Part shown: piece by piece, positions 24,916-35,700 of the stretch
Numbering within the stretch: position 1 is the first letter of the stretch
Layout: each line of letters starts with the position of its first letter
Assembly: GCA_000320545.1 (NCBI GenBank)
Contig: ADNK01003515.1
Location: 1 to 55,055 of the forward strand
DNA from: Bigelowiella natans CCMP2755
Lineage: Eukaryota > Cercozoa > Chlorarachniophyceae
Direction: 5' to 3'
Length of the DNA stretch: 55,055 nt
Program-made: the position numbers and the translations under genes
Notes under the pieces: model-generated
Databases searched by the model: none
What the model saw: only the letters and a program-made list of their open reading frames with translations
What the model was told of the DNA's origin: nothing

Positions 24916-27697
24916 ATGACGTTCAAGAAATCACGTTGCGAGTGCACCAGTGTGTTCGCAAATCACGATGCACGTTTGTGAGCAGTGGAAAAAACGAACG
25001 TCGTCAGTCAAGGTTTTCGTGGAAAGGATTCAGGACAAAATTGTCCAAACTGGTGAGGAGTTCAATGGAATCCGAAACGGACGACGTTCACTTGGATGTT
25101 TTTGAAGCCGGAAGCAAATCGTTCCCAACTGAAGGTCTGTTTCACAACACTTGCAACCAAAAAGTGACATTGCAATTGTCAAACAGGTTTCTTTGGCTTC
25201 GAGTTGTTCGAGGTTTTCTGCACCCACTTCGTCCACAGGAGTGAACGTGACAAGTTTGGTCATTTGTCTTCATTGTCACAATTGAAATGGGCACTGAAAC
25301 AAAAGAAACTCAATGCATGCATCCGACACCTCGTTTCAATGGGTCTGCTGGCTTTGAGTGTGGAACACAAGCGGTTGCAATCCAAGTGGAAACACTTGTT
25401 GACGTCACTGCGGTTCAGAGGATTGTCATCAAATGGCACAAAACTGTTGTCCAAGATTGGGATTGGTGGTGGAAAATTTTTCTTCTTGAGGGGATGCAAA
25501 CAACTCCGTGACGATGGACATGGCAACAGCATGCGTGATCGTGTTGAGAACGATGAAGAGATCAGAGAATCAAAACTGAGCTTGATGTGGATTGACAATC
25601 ACGGGAAAACGTTGGCAGTTTGCACAGTTCAAATGCCAAGAGGAAACAACGTGCACAAAAACTGTCAATGGTGTGCAGCAGCAATTGAGAAGCATCCGAA
25701 TGCAACCTGCCCTTTTGTCAAGAAACCACGTTGGCACATTGAACAGGGACATCCCCAGTGTGACTTCATCTCGTTGTTTGGTGACAAATCCAATTGGTTC
25801 ACGCGTTTCATCAACGATGCTGAGTTCAATTTGTCCCGTGTTGCTTTGTGTCTGAAGTGGGACACCAGGCACGTGCCCATCAAAGTGACAGTTGAGACTG
25901 TGAGAAGAAGTGTGGCAGGTGAAAAGAAAAGGAACGCACACATCAGGGCAGTGAAAAACCGGGTCGACGCTCCACCACACGTGCAACCTTGCGAGGTGAG
26001 TGAACACAACGTCTCGGCAAGTGAAGGACTGTTCAAGGTTTCATTGAGCTTGTGCAAACACAGCGTTCCACAAAGTTGCATGATGACTGTGGTTTCAGAC
26101 GTGGCCATTCATGAAAGGATTTCTGAAGGTCATCCAAAGTGTTCCACTCCATTGCGAGTGCACCAGCGTGTTCGCAACGTTGTGTGTCACCACTCAGGCA
26201 CTTTGGTCAAAAAGTTTCCACGTCTTGGAGCCGAGGAACTTGGTCATGCCTGTTCTTGGGTGGTGGCACTCTTGCAAGTTTCTTTCCATGCTCGCATGGA
26301 GAAACTGCAAAGACGTTTTCGTGCCATTGTTTGCGAAACTGCACCCTGGGTGGAAGTGGAGTTCGAAACCAAAGTGCATTGCGCACATTGTGCACTTCTT
26401 TTCGCTCTCAAGAGTGACGTGTTCCAGCAACAAACGTGAAATTGACGAGTTTTTGGACACCAACTGGAACGTTGACAACAAAGAATCGTTTGACAAGTGT
26501 CCAGGTTGCAGCGTCCATCGTCAACACATCCCAGAGAGGGAAGAACTGGATTCATGGTGCTCTTTGCTTCGGTTTTGCACACCGTTGCTGCACAATCACG
26601 TGATCGCATTGAAAGTCGATGATTTTCAAGTGCTTTTCAGTTTGCACAAAAACGTCATGGCAGCTTTTGCCAATTTTGGGCACAAGCAACGTGGAAGGAA
26701 CACACGCATGAACCACCTGGTTCTTGAGATGCACCGAAATGCTTCCACTGATTTCTGGTCGAACTTCAGTGAAAGCCCAAATCGTGGCAACGAAGAACCT
26801 GGAGAACCTGTGTTGTCAATTTGTGGTCGCAAAGTGCTTCGGGACACCCATTCCAAAGGTGTCAAACACGCAAGTGAACATTTCAAGGTCATGAAAACTG
26901 TGTGGAACTGCACCAAAACACTTGGCACTGCCATGGGAGAAGGACACCTTCAACCGAAACAACCAGAAATCAAAAACAACACTCCGAACTTGAGAAAGAC
27001 ATCCGTTTGGTTCACGGAGCGCATCGAACACCTTGTTCAAGTTGTGAAAGACAAGTTGTCGCACGACGATGACGTGGAATTCACTTGCAACAAGTGCCAT
27101 TCAACTGCAAACAACGTTGATGTGCACAAAACAAAACTCAACAAACAACCTGATTGCACGGACAAAACCCGCATCAAGCATCACATCGTTTCTTTCGAGA
27201 AACAAATCGTTGATCTGATCCACTCTGGCCCAGAATGGTTCCAACGCAACATGGCTGGACATCACCCCGGTCGTGAACCAGGTGGTTCCAACACAGACAA
27301 CACGAGTGAACACAAACACGATGGGAGCGACGAACCCAGTTCAAGTGAAGATGCGATGCAACACGATGAAGACGATGATGAAACAAGCGCAGTGCCAATT
27401 GGCGCAGCCTGGCACAATGCTCACAGGGCAACAGAAAGGCAAAGACTCGAAGAACACACATCACGAGATGCGCACACTGCCTCGGTGACGCTGCATGCAT
27501 GAATCAGCTCATTTTCGCACATTGACATTCTTTTCAATCAGGTTCCAACACGCAAATCAATGAGATTGGACAAAGCACCGAAGCCCATGTGCGCCGACCC
27601 TTGCGCTGACACTGATGTTGGAATGGATGACAGCAGTGGAGATGACATTTTCGTGTTGTCTTCCAGTGATGATGATGACAGCAGTTTTTGTGATTGA
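24916..27697 (+). CDS. Transposase-like protein of the two-gene block, 818 aa
   Basis: Exons 24916-24941, 24986-25134, 25187-25995, 26099-26128, 26198-27484 and 27542-27697; all phases close and the total is a whole number of codons. Notable blocks: LSLMWIDNHGKTLAV near residue 190, then NCQWCAAAI, then LCLKWDTRHVPIKV, then GWWHSCKFLSMLAW with VPLFAKLHPGW near residue 358, then CPGC (439), HKQRGRNTRM (about 500), a SEH-containing segment, CNKC (636), and a very acidic Ser/Asp-rich C-terminal tail. The order WxDN, CxW, GxWHxxK, Pro-Leu recalls, from memory, a family of long uncharacterised algal and invertebrate proteins that I take to be mobile-element encoded. I cannot name catalytic residues with certainty. 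A one-exon reading through 25996-26439 in another frame is a shadow. Intact, so possibly recently active. Confidence 0.6.
24936..24961 (+). repeat. Intronic hairpin motif, copy 5
   Basis: Spans the donor and body of the 44-bp first intron (24942-24985) of the 818-aa gene. Arms TTGCGAGTGCAC and GTGTGTTCGCAA around CA form 12 consecutive pairs in RNA, three of them G-U. Confidence 0.65.
26152..26177 (+). repeat. Intronic hairpin motif, copy 6
   Basis: Central part of the 69-bp intron 26129-26197 of the 818-aa gene. Identical to the copy at 24936 except for one base (C for T at 26167). Confidence 0.65.
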
Positions 27698-27808
27698 TTG
27701 GACGAGTCACATCCATGGAAACGCATTCACATTGTGGCATTTTCTCACGATCTTGACATGCCACCTGGAGATTGATGAGACACGTGCACGTCGCTGATCA
27801 TGGTTGAA

Positions 27809-27838
27809 TGTTGCGAACACACTGGTGTGTTCGCAACA
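27809..27838. repeat. 30-bp palindrome downstream of the transposase-like gene
   Basis: Perfect inverted repeat: arms of 14 bp (TGTTGCGAACACAC and its complement) around a 2-bp TG centre. It lies 112 bp beyond the stop at 27697 and is the symmetric form of the motif found in the introns of both genes. It could serve as a terminator, a transposase or repressor site, or an element end. Confidence 0.8.
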
Positions 27839-28864
27839 CGTCTTTGTCGTGGCTGAATTGGCATGAAAAGGCATCATTTGTGCCCTGCAGTGTCGAGTGT
27901 GCAACGCTGCAATTGCTTTTTGGTCTGACACGATGTGAATCTCATTCGGCACTCGACGCCATGCGCACAATTGTGCTCAGATGGAACAAATGGCGTGACC
28001 GCATGAGGCGTGCACACGTTTCCGCTTTGTGATGAGAACATCGCCGTTGTCATTGCACTTCGCACATTCATCTTGACGTGTTTCACGAGGTGGTTTTCAC
28101 GTTCACACACATTGCAATCTGAGCTCGCGTTTGCGAGTGGGAGTTTCGATTTGCTTTCGACGCACGTGTGGCGATCAAGATCGCGATTGTGCAGTGAAGC
28201 GCGTTTGTGGCCCTCACACGTGGGATCAGCAACTCGCGGCGCGTGGTTCTTGCATCCAAAGTGGACAACCAAGCACGTGCTGCCACCTGTGCTAGCTGTG
28301 GACACGCCAGCTCGCACACACTGATTGCACAACAATGATGCATCTAGTGCATGGCTGTGGGCGCTGTGCGCACCGGGCGCTGCAGAATGGCCATGCTGGC
28401 ATGGGATGCACCATGCGCAAAAGCAAAGTGTGAATTGAATCGTGCATGCAAGCTAGCACGTGTTAGGTGTGTTTGTGCAACAATGAACATGCGACTGGTC
28501 ATGCATGTCTAGATGCAATTATCGTGGTGTTTGTGCACAGTGCCAGAGTAGATTTGTGCGCACATGTGTGCTCAATTCAAGATGACGATGATTTGACTTG
28601 AGCGGCGAAGGCATGCATCCTGTTTTTTAGGTATGTTCGACATGAATCTGGAGCAAGCTCTACCATTCTCTTCATTTTTTTGCAAGCTGAATTAACATCG
28701 CTCCGAAGCATTAAAGTCCTGCATTACAAAACAGTAGCTTGAATGATGTCGGACTACAATGCAAGATTTTGTGATTCATTTACTTGCTTATGAACTGATA
28801 GACTTTGTGCCTGGGATAAAGGGCTGAAAAAATCTGTAATTTACATGTTAGATTTCTTGCCATT
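27839..28864. other. Gene-free right flank of the block
   Basis: No supported gene. The GTGCA-rich composition continues to about 28.62 kb and then changes abruptly to the AT-rich style of the signalling cluster. CTAG- and CATG-containing palindromes (TGCATG, GCTAGC) are frequent between 28330 and 28520. Confidence 0.5.
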
Positions 28865-31800
28865 TTAAATTGAGGAAGCTAATTCTTCGATCACCATCGG
28901 TGCCATGTTGAGAATGACATTTAGATTTTCAGGATTTCTTAAAACTCGAAACGCATGTACACAGCAACGGACAAATTCGTCGTATGCAGCTCTGATGCGA
29001 TAATGAATTCAACCTATCAATTTGTTTGATGAACAATCAGATTATTAGCTAAATATCACCTGCCGATCTCTTCTCGAAATTCCTTTGTGACGGCAAATGC
29101 TTGCGCGTCCATGAGAACTGTACTTCCCATCGCGTGGCCAAAATCAATGTGGAATAGGACCTAACAACAAGAAATATTATCAACAAAAAAGAAGTCCGCA
29201 AAGCAGAAATTCTCTGCAAACTGTCACAATTTAGACAATTTATTTTAGAGATAGAGTGGCACACGAAACAATACCCCGTCATTTCTGATCATTATGTTGT
29301 CCGCATGACGATCTCTTATTCCAATGACATAGGCTGCTATGTAACTTCCTGCTCCAGAGGCCACAATTTTCTCCAGCTTAGCAACCATTTTAGAAATATT
29401 TTCAGATTACGTTCATCATTTTTTAAATCTGATAATATATCTAAAATCAGTTTACCTTCCCAGGAACTAATGGTCGTATTTTTTTCATATCAGAAAGGGG
29501 GAAACAATTTTCGACGAATTCCAAAACCCTGTCAATGATGTAGATGAGCCGAGTGAATAAGCATGATGATACTACAACCACCCTTTTCTCCTTCCCGTAG
29601 CAACCGTGTGGTACTCATGGCATGTTATTGGAAATTTTTGATGCATAGCTCCAGAGTCCCTATCACCAAAAAATTAGCCCACTTGTCACTGAAGCAACAA
29701 TATATCGAAACGTCCAACACCTCCAGATGTAGTTGAAAATTTTAAACATTGTCATACCTGATTGGGCATCCGAAATTTTTCAACAATAGTTGTCATTACT
29801 ATTCATATTTACTACTTACTTGCAACGTCTTGTCGAAAATCATCCCCAAATTTAAGAATAACTTTTGAAAGATTTGTATGTTTGATTTGCAACGGAGTAA
29901 GCAAGTCCATTGGCATTGTAGGCTTTTTTGTTGATACAATCGATTTTGCTGAAAGTGAAGATGTAGTTGACACCACATCTTTATCAAAGTTTTCGTCTAA
30001 AAATTCCCGATGGTATTCAATGGAATCAGAAGGATTGAGAGTTTTAACTCGAAGATAGTTTGTGTACCGTATGAAAATGAAAGTAGGAGTGGTTTAGAGT
30101 TCGTTTGGAACACTTTTTCAACGATAATCTAAAGGGTATGAGACAAATAAATTTAAATTGCCAAGTCAAAAAGGTTACTCATAAATTAACTTGCATTTTG
30201 CAACAAAGCTTCTTGGAACGGATGATATATCTTTCCACACGACTGAGACGGTATATTTGTGGATGCTATCTTAGTGCATTCACATCGAAGCTAGCTTTTC
30301 GTTTGAACAGTTTGAACAAAGGCCTCACTTGATATTAGGTCACACCTTTACTACATGTCCTCTTCCGTTTCCATATTTGTTGACTTTGACTGCATGCTTT
30401 GTAAGATATCGAATTTTAAGTAAACAAGCAAATACATATAGTTCCTGCAAAATTAGAAAGTCCTGCTGCGATCTGAAACACTACCCTGCTATTAAATACC
30501 GATTCCATAAGGTGATTCAATGGATATCCATTCAGAAGGACTTCCCCTTTTTCCTGATTCAGCCAAAAACATAAATTTATCTGGACAACTACAGAAACGA
30601 TAGTTTTAAGACCGAATTTGGATGAAGTAACTCTGAGCGGATTGACCCAAATGTTTCTGCATTTTTCACGGAACTTGATGCCAGAAGTAAGGACATCGCC
30701 TGAGCCAATCTATTGGACTTCAAAATTCTCTAAGTAGTGACAGTCATATTAAATTCTAATGTTTGGCGTCGCTAAAAGTTTCCCCACGGGATTACAACCA
30801 TTTTAAGAGCTGCTATGATCTCTTCCTGATGTAGTAAACTAATTTCATAATTGTTTCAACTTTATTGCCGTGTCATCTTTCTTGACCTGTTGGTGCATGA
30901 GCCATGTAGGTATTGATTCTGTTGCAAGACATACAGCGACCATGTTGTGGTAAAGATCATCCTCACTACATTCCTATGTTATTAGGGAAATTTGTAAGTT
31001 CAATTTACAAATATTTCTAGTAATCAATAACAACATAGGAGAGACCTGTATTGCATCAACCAATCCAGATCCCTAAAACATGCAGCATTTTAACTTTTCC
31101 ATTCATGGAAAATAGAACTTTACAGTGCAAAGAATGTACATCTTACCTTCATAAGTGCTCTGAGTAATGTATGGGACGAAAGTGTAGGATTCTCTTTTTC
31201 ATCCTCCTTGATCGATGGCCTTGATAAGATCCTTGTAGATGCGGCATAATCGTCACTACATTTGTTTACGGTTGCCCTATCAGATCAAAATTTCAATCTG
31301 TTTAATTCATTAGTGAAATTTTACAAAAGGTTACTTTGAGGACTGCTCAAATTGATTTAGAATTCTTGCTTTCGAATTTGGCAAGCATTTGTCAATCTGT
31401 CCATGGTTAGGTTTTCTACGACAGCCAGAACAATTAAAGTTTGTTACTTCTCGAATTAAAAGTAGCAAGATGATGTTGACTAAGTCAATTGGAAGAAGAT
31501 GGCATCTTGTACCCAAAAAGCAAACTACTAAATAGGGCAATCCATTTCCAACAGATATAAACGTTTGATAAATCCTGTTTTTGTAAGCTGAGACCGCCAT
31601 GTATGTCCGCATGATATAAATAACAAAAAGAATTCCGAATTTGAGATTCGATTTCACTAGAGAATCGTAGAATCGTCTGAGTATAGGACAGGTGTGGTCC
31701 AGAATGTTGCTGATCATCTTTGTCTTTTCGTGGTAGTCGTAGATTTCACAGAAGTCTAATCTTGAAGTGTCAAAAAAATAATTCAATATCAGAGCAGCAC

Positions 31801-32471
31801 TCGGAAGAAGGATGATCATCCAACTTAGTCCGGTACAAATTTGGGTTGAAAATCGTAAGCTCGTCTTATCAATGTAACGATTATTTTCTTCACTACGCAT
31901 CCTTCTGTTGTAATGTCGCACCTACATAATGAGACATGCTACTCATATGTATGACCAGGTAGCAGCTCTTCACTACTCGGAAAGTTGAAATTTAATTATA
32001 CACCATCGTACATAGTCCCTCCATAGCGATAAGCAAGCAAAGCGTCGCCTCTATTAATGTAGCCTAATGGGTGCGAAAAGAATAATTAACTTCTGTGTTA
32101 CAGAAAGGACAAATGGGTGGACTTTAAAAGGTGTAGCTTGCTGGTATTGAGGTGATTCACATAGAAGGACATATGACTCAAACGACATCATAGATGACTC
32201 TTCCAGATTTCGAGTACGTTTGGAAACGATGAAGCTAGTGAATAGATTAACAACTGAAGTCATAGCCGCTCCCATTTCGCGCTTCGAATTGTTGTAGTAT
32301 CTTAAATTTTTTGTCTGATTTCTTGTCGCATAATGAAAATCTTCGGCTTTATCCAGCATTGAAATTACAATAACCATCTTTTTAGAGAAAAGGAAATAAA
32401 ATATTCAACATGCGACTTATTTGGATGCTACCCGTAAAATTAAAACAGCCTTCATTTCTTTACGAATAGTT
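28865..32471 (-). CDS. PI3K-type lipid kinase with N-terminal multi-pass membrane domain
   Basis: Exons in order: 32471-32432, 32377-32123, 32063-32004, 31921-31335, 31276-31147, 31072-31046, 30973-30887, 30825-30799, 30729-30613, 30553-30500, about 30444-30380, some unresolved (30330-30070), about 30060-29820, about 29757-29690, then 29528-29456, 29376-29275, 29160-29060 and 28991-28865. The 5' half has about five hydrophobic helices (e.g. ATLIEATLCLLIAMEGLCTM, GLSWMIILLPSAALILNYFF, FGILFVIYIMRTYMAVSAY, LPIDLVNIILLLLI). The 3' half is a PI3K/PI4K catalytic domain: VILKFGDDFRQD, a GVLEFVEN loop, YVIGIRDRHADNIMI (catalytic loop), LFHIDFGHAMGS (metal-binding loop), and a C-terminal helix with CCVHAFRVLRNPENL. 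Phases agree without a break from 32471 through 30500, and again over the C-terminal exons, joining membrane and kinase halves. The true N-terminus is not fixed. Confidence 0.75.
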
Positions 32472-32710
32472 CTGCTGGATAAAATTTGATGATGAGGGTT
32501 AAGCAGCTAGCGTTTTTCTGAGGTGGTGTCGAGCAATTTTACAAATTAGACAGTAGTTTTTGGTCTGCGACATGATGAAAATATAGGACATAATGTGAAC
32601 GCAAGGGTTTGGCTTTGAGGTGAGCGAGACAATTCCCAGCTTATATCTTAACTTTTGTTTGAGTGGTGCTGAGGCACAAAAGCACCTCCTCTGCTCATAC
32701 TGCATGTTCG

Positions 32711-35700
32711 ATGGCAGTTAGCAGGCGCACTCGAGGAAGAAGCTCCTCCTCTAGAAACGTAATGCCAAAGACAACGGTTGACCCTGAAGAGAAAAACAAG
32801 TCTTTCGTAAAGATGCGACGGGAGATGTTTACAAGGAGAGCTCACACAGCAGGCGAGGATTCACTAGAATTTACTATTGCCCAAAAAAATTATATACGGC
32901 CAACAGGTACATAAACCATTATTAGTTTACATCCAAATCATGATCAATGTTTTAAAATATGGTCCAATATTTGATACATAATATTTTCAGAATCTAGTAG
33001 ATCAAGGGCGAATAGATTTAAAGCAAGTAGAACAAGAGCAAGTACAACTGGATCAGACAACCGACGCTGCAAGGAACCAGCGGGACGTAAAAACAGCTCT
33101 AGTCGTTCTCCACATCCTGCACTCCCTCCAAAGCTTGAAAACAGTATGAAATTATATAGGCTTAGATTCAAACCCCTTCATTCTATTCCTGTATGCAGCA
33201 TATCTCAAAGAGAAATATTCTTTCAAGCTGGCGCGGGCACGTAGAGCGACTCATCATTCTCCAGTAAGAGTGTCACCACGAAGATCTGAGGAAAGAGGAG
33301 ATTCTATGAGGGTTCTCATTTTTTTAAAAATGATCTAATGGTTCAACCTAATTCTGCTCTCAAACAGAGAGTTCGAAGTACTCCTTTGCTTGCAAGTAAT
33401 AGTTCACATCCACTTAAAATACATGAACCCAAAATGTACGTAGAAGTGCAAGATTATGTGCGTATGCCTGTGCGTGCGTAAGTGTGTAACATAGAAATTG
33501 TTAAATTAGGCTATATGCACCGTCACCAAAGTTGCTATTGCATACCAAATATAGAAGTTGTACCTTTTAAGCACAGATCTAATATTTCAGATAGAATTCG
33601 TGTTGCTGACCTACAAAAATACTTTGAGGAGAAAGCGTAAGTTACTACTAATGCTCAGAATATTCATATTCGATGAAAGGCAAACACTAACTCAGGAATG
33701 AAAAATCTAAAGAAAGAGCTTCCTCACGTGTAAAAATATCTAGTACGTTAAATCAAATCACACCAAAGGAGGGATTCGTTAGATCCATGGCTAAGTCTTT
33801 GCATCTTCCAAACCTGACTGGATATATGCCGAAAGTTGTTGAATCATCGTATAAAACTCGACAAGTTTTAGAGGAGCAAAGCAAAACCCATGAGAAGCTT
33901 CAACCCAATTCTAATGCGAGTAGTGAAGAAATCCGTATTGGAAACCCTAGGATAAGTCAAATAAATCCAAAAAATGGAAACTTAGTAACGTCACTTTCGG
34001 ATATACCTGCTGATTTTGTTCCTCCAACACCGCCACCAGTTCCAATTCGGTTCAAGCGAGGCTCAAACGATTCCATCCCAGTTCCTCCTACGCCACCACC
34101 AAAACCGCCTCCCAGGATCATTCGAGAAACGTCAATTAGCAACCAAGTACCCCCTCCACTACCCCCAAGAAGCCTTCGCAAAATGTTGGACATTATTATC
34201 CCATCAGCTCCGCCTGCATCGCGTGCTAATACTGAAGTGGACAGAAATGAAAGCCGGTTCGCTCACATATCACCAATCCCAGAAGGATGGGTTGGAACCG
34301 ATGAACTTCAAATTCCTATTGTATCACCAGCAAAAGGGAAGGGAGACTTTTTGCTTTCACCAGATAGTGTACAAGGTAGGCAAGGCTCAGTAAAGTCACG
34401 AATATCGAACACGTTTGGGAATGGTGGTGGAGTTAGCGCAGTTGATACTGGTGGAAACAGCCGCGGGGGAGGGCCAGAGGGAGACACAGAGTCCATCAGT
34501 GCATGGGGACTAACATATCAAAGAGGATCTTTACTTGTTGACGATCTCCCAACAGAGGTCGAAAGAAAGAGATCAAACTCTACTGGAACAAAAAATACAG
34601 ATGGTTCTGAAAACGCTTTTCTTCAATGGGGTCTAGAGGTCGTGGATGGTAAACTTTCCACAAAACCAAACAATAGAGAGTCTGATCTTTCGGCACGGCT
34701 GTCACCTCGACCCTCCCTCAGGCACATAATATTCAATAATGAGAGGCCAGAAGTAAATAGTGGAGACGATCCCAATCAAGGCAAACATTTGATTGGTGAT
34801 AGAGCAAGCCATGTCACTCAAGATGATTTTACAATTAAATCGGGAGGAACTATATCAGATTGGGGTTTGAGGCATAATAGATCTGACACAAAGACCTCCG
34901 AGTCATTAGAATCTGAATATATCCAGGCTGCCAAAGAGGCATGGGAAAAGAAGAAGTATGATAAACAAGCTGCAAATATGATGAATCGGGAATCATCAAT
35001 TTTGGACGATGATGAAGATAAGATCAGCATTTCACAGATATCAATAAAAATGCGCAATGTTGTCAACATGACAAGCCAAGTCATAAATGATTATCATCGT
35101 CGTCGAGAAAGCCGCCTTTCCCAGGTGTATGATTTAAAATAAAATTACTCTCACTCATCTTATCTGACAGCCTCAATAGATTGTATACATTGTATATATA
35201 TTAACATATAAATTATAAATACAAACATATATTCAACCCTGTGTCGAATTCGATAAAATAATTCACCAATGTTATTAATACAGTCAGTTATGGGAGGACT
35301 CGATGTGGCACCTAGAAAACGGAAAATAAAGGTTGCTCTTTTATAATATTCATCTTCAAAAAATGACCTCTGGCTCATCAGTACACGAGAATCAAGTTGC
35401 TGGGTAGGGGAGCATTTGGATGCGTATTTCTTGCGAAAGAAACAGAGACAAAAAGACTGATAGCCGTGAAAAGGTCCCATATTATAACTATGATGGTTGC
35501 AGTATGATTTAGATGAGACTTGAAATTGAATATTTTCAGAGTGGAATTAAAGCGCGGGGTTACAAGTGATGTTGAAAGAGAGATAAGAACAGAAGTGATA
35601 TTATCACTTGATAGTCTAAAGTTGTTATGAAACCTAAAACATTTATGTATTGATCAGGTAAATGCCATGAAGCGTCTTCGGAATCCTCACATTGTAGAAA

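Larger units (their letters stand above)
19340..28620. mobile_element. Candidate two-gene mobile element or foreign block
   Basis: The stretch differs from its AT-rich neighbours: it is rich in GTGCA, CACGTG, AACGTG and TTGCAA words and lacks microsatellites. It carries two divergent intact multi-exon genes (20241-24581 minus, 24916-27697 plus) separated by 334 bp, flanked by gene-free sequence of the same composition. A hairpin motif recurs at least seven times inside it. I did not find terminal inverted repeats or a target-site duplication, so the borders are set only by composition, and similar composition also occurs in smaller gene-free patches elsewhere. Mobility is inferred from the architecture and from the transposon-like character of the plus-strand protein. 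Confidence 0.5.

Noticed and set aside
25996-26439. Continuation of the long plus-strand frame (HCAHC-containing reading resembling a ROCO/COR tail)
   Set aside because: Splicing at 25995/26099 and 26128/26198 leads into another frame that stays open for over 1200 bases and keeps all phases, so this reading is a shadow.
33787-35142. Stand-alone 451-aa proline-rich gene
   Set aside because: The frame is open upstream and is the large sixth exon of the MAPKKK-like gene; the donor at 35124 precedes its apparent stop.
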